The notes below the pieces were generated by a model. The model was given only the letters and a program-made list of their open reading frames with translations. It made no database searches and was not told where the DNA came from. Below are positions 34,301 to 48,300 of a stretch of DNA of 64,000 nucleotides, in pieces. The stretch is from Symsagittifera roscoffensis. Lineage: Eukaryota > Xenacoelomorpha > Acoela > Convolutidae. The translations under genes were made by a program, and so were the position numbers. The stretch is taken from positions 33,371,955 through 33,435,954 of the forward strand of contig NC_087070.1 in assembly GCF_963678635.1 (NCBI RefSeq). The letters run 5' to 3'. Each line of letters starts with the position of its first letter. Position 1 is the stretch's first letter.

Positions 34301-37300
34301 GATGGGTAAACCCAAAACTCGAAAAAAATTACACCTTCCGAAACCCCACAAAAAATAAAACGAGATGTTTTTTTTACTGAGAGGTCAGAAATGGGTTTTG
34401 TACAGTTCCGAGCAATCGAAACGAACACCCATTTTTTGAATTAGCCTGTTTCGGGAAAATTTTGCCCGAAAAGTTTATTTTTCAAAGATAAGACCCACAA
34501 TAACAATGGTAAAAATGACGTTTTCCAGTTTTTTTAGTACACTATGCTCGAATCGACCGTTTCCGAAAAAAATATTTAAAATTTTTGTTGAAAAAACAAT
34601 TGAAAAGGCGCAGCATACTCTTTGCCTGTGAAATATAGGACAATTGGTTGATATTGAAGATGGGTAAATCCAAAACTCGAAAAAAATTACACCTTCCGAA
34701 ACCCCACAAAAAATAAAACGAGATGTTTTTTTACTGAGAGGTCAGAAATGGGTTTTGTACAGTTTCCAGCAATCGAAACGAACACCTATTTTCTGAATCA
34801 GCCTGTTTCGGGAAAATTTTGCCCGAAAATTTTATTTTTCAAAGATAAGACCCACAATAACAATGGTAAAAATGACGTTTTCTAGTTTTTTTGGTACACT
34901 ATGCTCGAATCGACCGTTTCCGAAAAAATTATTTAAAATTTTTGTTGAAAAAAAAAATTGAAAAGGCTCAGCATACTCTTCGCTTGTGAAATATAAGACA
35001 ATCGGTTGATATTGAAGATGGGTAAACCCAAAACTCGAAAAAAATTACACCTTCCGAAACCCCACAAAAAATAAAACCAGATGTTTTTTTTACTGAGAGG
35101 TCAGAAATGGGTTTTGTACAGTTCCGAGCAATCGAAACGAACACCCATTTTTTGAATTAGCCTGTTTCGGGAAAATTTTGCCCGAAAAGTTTATTTTTCA
35201 AAGATAAGACCCACAATAACAATGGTAAAAATGACGTTTTCCAGTTTTTTTAGTACACTATGCTCGAATCGACCGTTTCCGAAAAAAATATTTAAAATTT
35301 TTGTTGAAAAAACAATTGAAAAGGCGCAGCATACTCTTTGCCTATGAAATATAGGACAATTGGTGGATATTGAAGATGGGTAAATCCAAAACTCGAAAAA
35401 AATTACACCTTCCGAAACCCCACAAAAAATAAAACGAGATGTTTTTTTACTGAGAGGTCAGAAATGGGTTTTGTACAGTTTCGAGCAATCGAAACGAACA
35501 CCTATTTTCTGAATCAGCCTGTTTCGGGAAAATTTTGCCCGAAAATTTTATTTTTCAAAGATAAGACCCACAATAACAATGGTAAAAATGACGTTTTCCA
35601 GTTTTTTTGGCACACTATGCTCGAATCGACTGTTTCCAAAAAAATATTTCAACTTTTTGTTGAAAAAACATTTGAAAAGGCGCAGCATACTCTTCGCCTG
35701 TGAAATATAAGACAATCGATTGTTATTGAAGATTGATAAATCCAAAACTCGAAAAAAGTGGCACCTTCCAAACTCGACAAAAATTAAAACGAGATGTTTT
35801 TTTTACTGAGAGGTCAGAAAAGGATTTTGTACAGTTTTGAGCAATCGAAACTAACACCCAGTCTCTGAAACAGCCTGATTCGGAAGAATTTTGCCCGAAA
35901 AACTTTTTTTTTCAAAGATAAGACCCACAATAACAACGGTAAATATGACGTTTTCCAGTTTTTTTGGCACACTATGCTCGAATCGACTGTTTCCAAAAAA
36001 ATATTTCAACTTTTTGTTGAAAAAACATTTGAAAAGGCGCAGCATACTCTTTGCCTGTGAAATATAGGTCAATCGGTTGATATTGAAGATGGGTAAATCC
36101 AAAACTCGAAAAAAAATTACACCTTCCGAAACCCCACAAAAAACAAAACGAGATGTTTTTTTTACTGAGAGGTCAGAAATGGGTTTTGTACAGTTTCGAG
36201 CAATCAAAACGAACACCTATTTTCTGAATCAGCCTGTTTCGGGAAATTTTTGCCCGAAAATTTTATTTTTCAAAGATAAGACCCACAATAACAATGGTAA
36301 AAATGACGTTTTCAAGTTTTTTTGGCACACTATGCTCGAATCGACTGTTTCCAAAAAAAAATTTCAACTTTTTGTTGAAAAAACATTTGAAAAGGCGCAG
36401 CATACTCTTCGCCTGTGAAATATAAGACAATCGATTGTTATTGAAGATTGATAAATCCAAAACTCGAAAAAAGTGGCACCTTCCAAACTCGACAAAAGTT
36501 AAAACGAGATGTTTTTTTTTACTGAGAGGTCAGAAATGGATTTTGTACAGTTTTGAGCAATCGAAACTAACACCCAGTCTCTGAAACAGCCTGATTCGGA
36601 AGAATTTTGCCCGGAAAACATTTTTTTTCAAAGATAAGACCCACAATAACAACGGTAAATATGACGTTTTCCAGTTTTTTTGGCACACTATGCTCGAATC
36701 GACTGTTTCCAAAAAAATATTTCAACTTTTTGTTGAAAAAACATTTGAAAAGGCGCAGCATACTCTTTGCCTGTGAAATATAGGTCAATCGGTTGATATT
36801 GAAGATGGGTAAATCCAAAACTCGAAAAACAATTACACCTTCCGAAACCCCACAAAAAACAAAACGAGATGTTTTTTTTTACTGAGAGGTCAGAAATGGG
36901 TTTTGTACAGTTTCGAGCAATCGAAACGAACACCTATTTTCTGAATCAGCCCGTTTCGGGAAATTTTTGCCCGAAAATTTTATTTTTCAAAGATAAGACC
37001 CACAATAACAATGGTAAAAATGATGTTTTCCAGCTTTTTTGGTACACTATGCTCGAATCGACCGTTTCCGAAAAAAAATATTTAAAATTTTTGTTGAAAA
37101 AACAATTGAAAACGCTCAGAATACTGTTCGCTTGTGAAATAAAAGACAATCGGTTGATATTGAAGATGGGTAAACCCAAAACTCGAAAAAAATTACACCT
37201 TCCGAAACCCCACAAAAAATAAAACGAGATGTTTTTTTTACTGAGAGGTCAGAAATGGGTTTTGTACAGTTTCGAGCAATCGAAACCAACACCCATTTTC

Positions 37301-37900
37301 TGAATTAGCCTGTTTCGGGAGAATTTTGCCCGAAAACTTTATTTTTCAAAGATAAGACCCACAATAACAACGGTAAAAATGACGTTGCAGTTTTTTTGGT
37401 ACACTATGCTCGAATCGATTGTTTCCGAAAAAATATTTAAAATTTTTGTTGAAAAAACAATTGAAAAGGCGCAGCATACTCTTCGCCTATGAAATATAAG
37501 ACAATCGATTGTTATTGAAGATTGATAAATCCATAACTCGAAAAAAAGTGGCACCTTCCAAACCCGACAAAAATTAAAACGAGATGTTTTTTCACTGAGA
37601 GGTCAGAAATGGGTTTTGTACAGTTTTGAGCAATCAAAACTAACACCCAGTTTCTGAATCAGCCTGATTCGGAAGAATTTTGGCCAAAAAATTTTGTTTT
37701 TCAAAGATAAGACCCACCATAACAACGTTAAATATGACTTTTTCCAGTTTTTTTGGTACACTATGCTCGAATCGACTGTTTCCGAAAAAATATTTAAAAT
37801 TTTTGTTGAAAAAACAATTGAAAAGGCGCAGCATACTCTTCGCCTATGAAATATAAGACAATCGATTGTTATTGAAGATTGAAAAATCCATAACTCGAAA
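31310..37900. repeat. 358-bp array, 716-bp dimer region
   Basis: This part is dominated by a subfamily with GAAACGAACACC, ATTTTCTGAAT(C/T)AGCCTGTTTCGGG and GCTCGAATCGACCGTTTCCG, alternating with a GATTCGGAAGAATTTTGCCCG subfamily. Local duplications are visible. Adjacent monomers at about 31674 and 32032 are nearly identical at 358 bp. The pair at 34184/34543 is repeated at 34900/35259, and the pair at 35616/35973 at 36331/36689, both with a period of about 716 bp. A monomer with a shorter GACGTTGCAG segment appears near 32370 and again near 37382. Confidence 0.82.
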
Positions 37901-39609
37901 AAAAATGTTACACCTTCCGAAACCCCACAAAAAATAAAACGAGATGTTCTTTTACTGAGAGGTCAGAAATGGGTTTTGTACCGTTTCGAGCAATCAAAAC
38001 TAAGACCCAGTCTCTGGATCAGCCTGTTTCGGGAGAAATTTGCCCGAAAACTTTATTTTTCAAAGATAAGACCCACAAAAATAAAGGTAAATATGACATT
38101 TTCCAGATTTTTTGGTACACTATGCTCGAATCCACTGTTTCCAAAAAAAAATTTAAAATTTTGTTAAAAAACTTTTGAAAAGGCGCAGCATACTCTTCGC
38201 CTGTGAAATATAAGACAATCGATTGATATTGAAGGTTGGTAAATCCAAAACTCGAAAAAAAATTACACCTTCCGAAACCCGACAAAAATTAAAACGAGAT
38301 GTTTTTTCACTGAGAGGTCAGAAATGGATTTTGTACAGTTTTGAGCAATCAAAACAACCACCCAGTTTCTGAAATAGCCTGATTCGGAATAATTTCGCCC
38401 GAAAATTTTTTTTTCAAAGATAAGACCCACAATAACAACGGTAAATATGACGTTTTCCAGTTTTTTTGGTACACTATGCTCGAATCGACTGTTTCCAAAA
38501 AAATATATAAACTTTTTGTTAAAAAAACTTTTGAAAAGGCGCAGCATACTCTTCGCCTGTGAAATATAAGACAATCGATTGATATTGAAGGTTGGTAAAT
38601 CCAAAACTCGAAAAAAAATCACCTTCCGAAACCCCACAAAAAATAAAACGAGACGTTTTTTTTTACTGAGAGGTCAGAAATGGGTTTTGTACCGTTTCGA
38701 GCAATCAAAACTAAGACCCAGTCTCTGGATCAGCCTGTTTCGGGAGAATTGTGCCCGAAAACTTTATTTTTCAAAGATAAGACCCACAAAAATAAAGGTA
38801 AAAATGACATTTTCCAGATTTTTTGGTACACTATGCTCGAATCCACTGTTTCCAAAAAAAAAATTTAAAATTTTGTTAAAAAAACTTTTGAAAAGGCGCA
38901 GCATACTCTTCGCCTGTGAAATATAAGACAGTCGATTGATATTGAAGGTTGGTAAATCCAAAACTCGAAAAAAAATTACACCTTACGAAACCCGACAAAA
39001 ATTAAAACGAGATGTTTTTTCACTGAGAGGTCAGAAATGGATTTTGTACAGTTTTGAGCAATCAAAACTAACACCCAGTTTCTGAAATAGCCTGATTCGG
39101 AATAATTTCGCCCGAAAAACTTTTTTTTCAAAGATAAGACCCACAATAACAACGGTAAATATGACGTTTTCCAGTTTTTTTGGTACACTATGTTCGAATC
39201 GACTGTTTCCAAAAAAATATTTAAACTTTTTGTTAAACAAACTTTTGAAAAGGCGCAGCATACTCTTCGCCTGTGAAATATAAGACAATCGATTGATATT
39301 GAAGGTTGGTAAATCCAAAACTCGAAAAAAAATCACCTTCCGAAACCCCACAAAAAATAAAACGAGACGTTTTTTTTTACTGAGAGGTCAGAAATGGGTT
39401 TTGTACAGTTTCGAGCAATCGAAACGAACATGCATTTTCTGAATCAGCCTATATCGGGAAAATTTTGCCCGAAATTTTTTTTTTCAAAGATAAGACCCAC
39501 AATAACAACGGTAAAAATGACGTTTTCCAGTTTTTTTGGTACACTATGCTCGAATCGACTGTTTCCGAAAAAAATATCTAAAATTTTTGTTGAAAAAAAA
39601 ATTGAAAAG
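37901..39609. repeat. 358-bp array, dimers with about 712-bp period
   Basis: Monomers at about 38121 and 38475 are repeated at 38832 and 39189. Shared peculiarities are CTAAGACCCAGTCTCTGGATC, CACAAAAATAAAGGTAAA and CGAATCCACTG in one member, and GAAATAGCCTGATTCGGAATAATTTCGCCC in the other. Identity is high apart from homopolymer lengths. Confidence 0.8.
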
Positions 39610-42600
39610 GCGCAGCATACTCTTCGCCTGTGAAATATAAGACAATCGGTTGATATTGAAGATGGGTAAATCCAAAACTCGAAAAAAAATTACACCTTCC
39701 GAAACCCCACAAAAAATAAAACGAGATGTTTTTTTTTTACTGAGAGGTCAGAAATGGGTTTTGTAAAGTTTCGAGCAACCGAAACGAACACCCATTTTCT
39801 GAATTAGCCTGTTTCGGAAGAATTTTGGCCGAAAAATTTTAATTTTCAGAGATAAGACCCACAATAACAACGGTAAATATGAATTTTCCAGTTTTTTTGG
39901 TACACTATGCTCGAATCGACTGTTTCCAAAAAAAGAAAAATTAAAATTTTTTGTTGAAAAAACATTTGAAAAGGCGCAGCATACTCTTCGCCTGCTAAAT
40001 ATAAGACAATCGATTGATATTGAAGATTGGTAAATCCAAAACTCGAAAAAAATTTTACCTCCCGAAACCCGAAAAAAAATAAAACGAGATGTTTTTTCAC
40101 TGAGAGGTCAGAAATGGATTTTGTACAGTTTTGAGCAATCGAAACTAACACCCAGTTTCTGAATCAGCCTGATTCGGAAAAATTTCGCCGGAAAACTTTA
40201 TTTTTCAATGATAACACCCAAAATAAAAAACGGTAATTATGACTTTCTCCAGTTTTTTTGGTACCCTATGTCGAATCGACTGTTTCCAAATAATATTTGA
40301 AATTTTCGTTGAAAAAAACATTTAAAAAGACGCAGCACACTCTTTTCGTCTGATATATGAGACAATGGATTGAGATTGAAAATTGGTAAACCCAAGATTC
40401 GAAAAACAACAAATATTTCACCTTTTCAAACCCGACAAAATTTAAAACAAGACGCTTTTTCATTGAGAGGTCAGAAAATGTTTCTGTACTTTTTCAAGCA
40501 ATCAAAACTAACACCTAGACTGTGAATCAGCCTGCTTTGGAAAAAGTTTGCCCAAAAACATTATTTTTCAATGATAAGACCCACAATAACAACGGCAATT
40601 ATGACGTTTTCCAGTTTTTTTGGTACACTATGCTCGAATCGACTGTTTCCAAAAAAAACATTTAAAATTTTCGTTGAAAAAACATTTGAAAAGGCGCAGC
40701 ATACTCTTCTCTTGTGATATATAAGACAATGGATTGAGAGTGAAGATTGGTAAATCCAAAACTCGAAAAAGAATGTTACACCTCCCGAAACCCCACAAAA
40801 AATAAAACGAGATATTTTTTTTACTGAGAGGTCAGAAATGGGTTTTGTACAGTTTCGAGCAATCAAAACTAACACCCAGTCTCTGAATCAACCTGATTCG
40901 GAAGAAGTTTGCTCGAAAAACTTTTTTTTTTCAAAGAAAGGACCCACAATAACAACGGTAAATATGACATTTTCCAGATTTTTTGGTACACTATGCTCGA
41001 ATCGACTGTTTCCAAAAAGTTTTTTAAAATTTTTGTTGAAAAAATATTTGAAAAGGCGCAGCATACTCTTCGCCTGTGAAATATAAGACAATCGGTTGAT
41101 ATTGAAGATTGGTAAATCCAAAACTCGAAAAAAAAAAGTTACACCTTCCGAAACCCGACAAAAATTAAAACGAGATGTTTTTTCACTGAGAGGTCAGAAG
41201 TGGGTTTTGTACAGTTGCGAGCAATCAAAACTAACACCCATTTTCTGAATCAGCCTGATTCGGAAAAATTTCGCCAGAAAAACTTTATTTTTCAATGATA
41301 ACACCCAAAAAAAAACGGTAATTATGACTTTCTCCAGTTTTTTGGTACCCTATGTCGAAACGACTGTTTCCAAATAATATTTAAAATTTTCGTTCAAAAA
41401 ACATTTAAAAAGACGCAGCACACTCTTTTCGTGTGATATATAAGACAATTGATTGAGATTGAAAATTGGAAAACCCAAGATTCGTAAAACAACTAAATTT
41501 TCACCTTTTCAAAACCGACAAAATTTAAAACAAGACGCTTTTTCAATGAGAGGTCAGAAAATGTTTCTGTACACTTTCAAGCAATCAAAACTAACACCTA
41601 GACTGTGAATTAGCCTGCTTTGGAAAAAGTTTGCCCGAAAAACATTATTTTTCAAAGATAAGACCCAAAATAAAAACGTTAATTATGACGTTCTCCAATT
41701 TTTTTTGGTACCCTATGCTCGAATCGACTGTTTCCAAATTATATTCAAAATTTTTGTTGAAAAATTTTTAAAGAAAGGCGCAGCACACTCTTCACCTGGG
41801 AATTTAAAGACAATCGATTGATATTGAAAGTTGGTAAAAAAATTTTATACCTTCCGAAACCCGACAAAAAATAAAACGAGATGTGTTTTCACTAAGAGGT
41901 CAGAAAAGGCTTTTGTACCGTTTCGAGCGATCAAAATGAACACTCAGACTCTAAATTACCCTGCTTTGGAAGAGTTTTGCCCAAAAGACATTTCAAAGAT
42001 AAGACCCAAAATTAAACGGTAAATACTACGTTATCCAGTTTTTTTTTGGTACAATATGCTCGAATCGACTGTTTCTAAAATATATTTGAATATTCGTTAA
42101 AATTTATTTTAAAAGGCGCAACAAATTCTTCGCCTGTGAAAAATAGGACAATCGATTGATATTGAAGATTGGTAAATCCAAAACTCGAGAAAAAAAATTA
42201 CACCTTCCGAAAGCCCACAAAAAATAAAACGAGATGTTTTTTTTTACTGAGAGGTCAGAAATGAGTTTTGTACAATTTCGAGCAATCAAAACTAACACCC
42301 AGTTTCTGAATCAGCCTGATTAGGGAAAATTTTGCCCGAAAACTTTATTTTTCAAAGTTAAGACCCACAATAACAACGGTAAATATGACGTTTTCCAGTT
42401 TTTTTGGTACACTATGCTCGAATCGACTGTTTCCAAAAAAAACATTTAAAATTTTCGTTGAAAAAATATTTGAAAAGGCGCAGCATACTCTTCGCCTGTG
42501 AAATACAAGACAATCGATTGTTATTGAAGATTGGTAAATCCAAAATCGAAAAAAAGTTACATCTTCCGAAACCCGACAAAAATTAAAACGAGATGTTTTT

Positions 42601-45350
42601 TCACTGAGAAGTCAGAAATGGATTTTGTACAGTTTTGAGCAATCGAAACTAACACCCAGTTTCTGAATCAGCCTGATTCGGAAGAATTTCGCCCGAAAAA
42701 CTTTATTTTTCGAAGATAAGACCCATAATTACAACGGTAAATATGACATTTTCCAGATTTTTTGGTACACTATGCTCGAATCGACTGTTTCCAAAAAAAA
42801 TTAAAATTTTGTTAAAAAAACATTTGAAAAGGCGCAGCATACTCTTTGCCTGCTAAATATCAGACAATCGATTGATATGAAGATTGGTAAATCCAAAACT
42901 CGAAAAAAAATTACACCTTCCGAAAGCCCACAAAAAATAAGACGAGATGTTTTTTATACTGAGAGGTCAGAAATGGGTTTTTGAACAGTTTCGAGCAATC
43001 AAAACTAACACCCAGTTTCTGAATCAGCCTGATTCGGGAGAATTTCGCCCCCGAAAACTTTATTTTTTAAAGATAAGACCCACAATAACAACGGTAAATA
43101 TGACGTTTTCCAGTTTTTTTGGTACACTATGCTCGAAACGACTGTTTCCAAAAAAAAATATTTAAAATTTTCGTTGAAAAATTATTTGAAAAGGCGCAGC
43201 ATACTCTTCGCCTGTGAAATATAAGACATTCGAGTGATATTGAAGATTGGTAAATCCAAAATCGAAAAAAAAGTTACACCTTCCGAAACCCGACAAAAAT
43301 TAAAACGAGATGTTTTTTCACTGAGAAGTCAGAAATGGATTTTGTACAGTTTTGAGCAATCGAAACTAACACCCAGTTTCTGAATCAGCCTGATTGGGAA
43401 GATTTTTGCCCAAAAAATTTTATTTTTCAAAGATAAGACCCACAATAACAACGGTAAATATGACATTTTCCAGTTTTTTTGGTATATGCTCGAATCGACT
43501 GTTTCCAAAAAATATTTAAAATTTTTTGTTGAAAAAACATTTGAAAAGGCGCAGCAAATTCTTCGCCTGTGAAAAATAGGACAATCGATTGATATTGAAG
43601 ATTGGTAAATCCAAAACTGGAAAAAAAATTACACCTTCCGAAACCCCACAAAAAGAAACGAGATGGTTTTTTTAGTGAGAGGTCAGAAATGGGTTTTGTT
43701 TAATTTCGAGCAATCGAAACTAACACCCAGTTTCTGAATCAGCCTGATTCGGGAGAAAATCGCCCGAGAACTTTATTTTTCAAAGATAAGACCCACAATA
43801 ACAACGGTAAATATGACGTTTTCCAGTTTTTTGGTACACTATGCTCGAATCGACTGTTTCCAAAAAAAATATTTAAAATTTTTGTTGAAAAAACATTTGA
43901 AAAGGCGCAGCATACACTTCGCCTGTGAAATATAAGACAATCGATTGATATTGAAGATTGGTAAATCCAAAACTCGAAAAAAAGTTACACCTTCCGAAAC
44001 CCGACAAAAATTTAAACGCGATGTTTTTTCACTGAGAGTTATACTGGGAGGTCAGAAATGGGTTTTGTACAGTTTCGAGCAATCAAAACTAACACCCAGT
44101 CTCTGAATCAACCTGATTCGGAAGAATTTTGCCCGAAAACTTTATTTTTTAAAGATAAGACCCACAATAACGACAGAAATTTTGACATTTTTTTTAAGTT
44201 TTTTTTTGGAACACTATGCTCGAATCGACTGTTTCCAAAAAAATATTTAAAATTTTTTGTTGAAAAAACATTTGAAAAGGCGCAGCAAATTCTTCGCCTG
44301 TGAAAAATAGGACAATCGATTGATATTGAAGATTGGTAAATCCAAAACTCGAGAAAAAAAATTACACCTTCCGAAAGCCCACAAAAAATAAAACGAGATG
44401 TTTTTTTTTACTGAGAGGTCAGAAATGAGTTTTGTACAATTTCGAGCAATCAAAACTAACACCCAGTTTCTGAATCAGCCTGATTCGGGAAAATTTCGCC
44501 CGAAAACTTTATTTTTCAAAGTTAAGACCCACAATAACAACGGTAAATATGACGTTTTCCAGTTTTTTTGGTACACTATGCTCGAATCGACTGTTTCCAA
44601 AAAAAATTAAAATTTTGTTAAAAAAACATTTGAAAAGGCGCAGCATACTCTTTGCCTGCTAAATATAAGACAATCGATTGATATGAAGATTGGTAAATCC
44701 AAAACTCGAAAAAAAATTACACCTTCCGAAAGCCCACAAAAAATAAGACGAGATGTTTTTTCACTGAGAAGTCAGAAATGGATTTTGTACAGTTTTGAGC
44801 AATCGAAACTAACACCCAGTTTCTGAATCAGCCTGATTCGGAAGATTTTCGCCCGAAAAACTTTATTTTTCGAAGATAAGACCCATAATTACAACGGTAA
44901 ATATGACATTTTCCAGATTTTTTGGTACACTATGCTCGAATCGACTGTTTCCAAAAAAAATTAAAATTTTGTTAAAAAAACATTTGAAAAGGCGCAGCAT
45001 ACTCTTTGCCTGCTAAATATAAGACAATCGATTGATATGAAGATTGGTAAATCCAAAACTCGAAAAAAAATTACACCTTCCGAAAGCCCACAAAAAATAA
45101 GACGAGATGTTTTTTATACTGAGAGGTCAGAAATGGGTTTTTGAACAGTTTCGAGCAATCAAAACTAACACCCAGTTTCTGAATCAGCCTGATTCGGGAG
45201 AATTTCGCCCCCGAAATCTTTATTTTTTAAAGATAAGACCCACAATAACAACGGTAAATATGACGTTTTCCAGTTTTTTTGGTACACTATGCTCGAATCG
45301 ACTGTTTCCAAAAAAAATATTTAAAATTTTCGTTGAAAAAATATTTGAAA
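39610..45350. repeat. Sixteen-monomer HOR (5742 bp), copy 1
   Basis: A block of about 16 monomers (5742/16 = 359 bp) that is repeated immediately downstream. It contains mixed old-type monomers (40267, 41351, 41714) and newer ones. Diagnostic rarities inside it include GTTGCGAGCAATC near 41216, GACATTTCAAAGATAAG near 41986, the shortened box GGTATATGCTCG at 43481 and the insertion GAGAGTTATACTGGGAGG at 44034. Each recurs at the matching place in copy 2. Confidence 0.9.
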
Positions 45351-48300
45351 AGGCGCAGCATACTCTTCGCCTGTGAAATATAAGACAATCGGTTGATATT
45401 GAAGATGGGTAAATCCAAAACTCGAAAAAAAATTACACCTTCCGAAACCCCACAAAAAATAAAACGAGATGTTTTTTTTTTACTGAGAGGTCAGAAATGG
45501 GTTTTGTAAAGTTTCGAGCAACCGAAACGAACACCCATTTTCTGAATTAGCCTGTTTCGGAAGAATTTTGGCCGAAAAATTTTAATTTTCAGAGATAAGA
45601 CCCACAATAACAACGGTAAATATGAATTTTCCAGTTTTTTTGGTACACTATGCTCGAATCGACTGTTTCCAAAAAAATAAAAATTAAAATTTTTTGTTGA
45701 AAAAACATTTGAAAAGGCGCAGCATACTCTTCGCCTGCTAAATATAAGACAATCGATTGATATTGAAGATTGGTAAATCCAAAACTCGAAAAAAATTTTA
45801 CCTCCCGAAACCCGAAAAAAAATAAAACGAGATGTTTTTTCACTGAGAGGTCAGAAATGGATTTTGTACAGTTTTGAGCAATCGAAACTAACACCCAGTT
45901 TCTGAATCAGCCTGATTCGGAAAAATTTCGCCGGAAAACTTTATTTTTCAATGATAACACCCAAAATAAAAAACGGTAATTATGACTTTCTCCAGTTTTT
46001 TTGGTACCCTATGTCGAATCGACTGTTTCCAAATAATATTTGAAATTTTCGTTGAAAAAAACATTTAAAAAGACGCAGCACACTCTTTTCGTCTGATATA
46101 TGAGACAATGGATTGAGATTGAAAATTGGTAAACCCAAGATTCGAAAAACAACAAATATTTCACCTTTTCAAACCCGACAAAATTTAAAACAAGACGCTT
46201 TTTCATTGAGAGGTCAGAAAATGTTTCTGTACTTTTTCAAGCAATCAAAACTAACACCTAGACTGTGAATCAGCCTGCTTTGGAAAAAGTTTGCCCAAAA
46301 ACATTATTTTTCAATGATAAGACCCACAATAACAACGGCAATTATGACGTTTTCCAGTTTTTTTGGTACACTATGCTCGAATCGACTGTTTCCAAAAAAA
46401 CATTTAAAATTTTCGTTGAAAAAACATTTGAAAAGGCGCAGCATACTCTTCTCTTGTGATATATAAGACAATGGATTGAGAGTGAAGATTGGTAAATCCA
46501 AAACTCGAAAAAGAATGTTACACCTCCCGAAACCCCACAAAAAATAAAACGAGATATTTTTTTTACTGAGAGGTCAGAAATGGGTTTTGTACAGTTTCGA
46601 GCAATCAAAACTAACACCCAGTCTCTGAATCAACCTGATTCGGAAGAAGTTTGCTCGAAAAACTTTTTTTTTCAAAGAAAGGACCCACAATAACAACGGT
46701 AAATATGACATTTTCCAGATTTTTTGGTACACTATGCTCGAATCGACTGTTTCCAAAAAGTTTTTTAAAATTTTTGTTGAAAAAATATTTGAAAAGGCGC
46801 AGCATACTCTTCGCCTGTGAAATATAAGACAATCGGTTGATATTGAAGATTGGTAAATCCAAAACTCGAAAAAAAAAAGTTACACCTTCCGAAACCCGAC
46901 AAAAATTAAAACGAGATGTTTTTTCACTGAGAGGTCAGAAGTGGGTTTTGTACAGTTGCGAGCAATCAAAACTAACACCCATTTTCTGAATCAGCCTGAT
47001 TCGGAAAAATTTCGCCAGAAAAACTTTATTTTTCAATGATAACACCCAAAAAAAAACGGTAATTATGACTTTCTCCAGTTTTTTGGTACCCTATGTCGAA
47101 ACGACTGTTTCCAAATAATATTTAAAATTTTCGTTCAAAAAACATTTAAAAAGACGCAGCACACTCTTTTCGTGTGATATATAAGACAATTGATTGAGAT
47201 TGAAAATTGGAAAACCCAAGATTCGTAAAACAACTAAATTTTCACCTTTTCAAAACCGACAAAATTTAAAACAAGACGCTTTTTCAATGAGAGGTCAGAA
47301 AATGTTTCTGTACACTTTCAAGCAATCAAAACTAACACCTAGACTGTGAATTAGCCTGCTTTGGAAAAAGTTTGCCCGAAAAACATTATTTTTCAAAGAT
47401 AAGACCCAAAATAAAAACGTTAATTATGACGTTCTCCAATTTTTTTTGGTACCCTATGCTCGAATCGACTGTTTCCAAATTATATTCAAAATTTTTGTTA
47501 AAAAATTTTTAAAGAAAGGCGCAGCACACTCTTCACCTGGGAATTTAAAGACAATCGATTGATATTGAAAGTTGGTAAAAAAATTTTATACCTTCCGAAA
47601 CCCGACAAAAAATAAAACGAGATGTGTTTTCACTAAGAGGTCAGAAAAGGCTTTTGTACCGTTTCGAGCGATCAAAATGAACACTCAGACTCTAAATTAC
47701 CCTGCTTTGGAAGAGTTTTGCCCAAAAGACATTTCAAAGATAAGACCCAAAATTAAACGGTAAATACTACGTTATCCAGTTTTTTTTTTGGTACAATATG
47801 CTCGAATCGACTGTTTCTAAAATATATTTGAATATTCGTTAAAATTTATTTTAAAAGGCGCAACAAATTCTTCGCCTGTGAAAAATAGGACAATCGATTG
47901 ATATTGAAGATTGGTAAATCCAAAACTCGAGAAAAAAAATTACACCTTCCGAAAGCCCACAAAAAATAAAACGAGATGTTTTTTTTTACTGAGAGGTCAG
48001 AAATGAGTTTTGTACAATTTCGAGCAATCAAAACTAACACCCAGTTTCTGAATCAGCCTGATTAGGGAAAATTTTGCCCGAAAACTTTATTTTTCAAAGT
48101 TAAGACCCACAATAACAACGGTAAATATGACGTTTTCCAGTTTTTTTGGTACACTATGCTCGAATCGACTGTTTCCAAAAAAACATTTAAAATTTTCGTT
48201 GAAAAAATATTTGAAAAGGCGCAGCATACTCTTCGCCTGTGAAATACAAGACAATCGATTGTTATTGAAGATTGGTAAATCCAAAATCGAAAAAAAGTTA

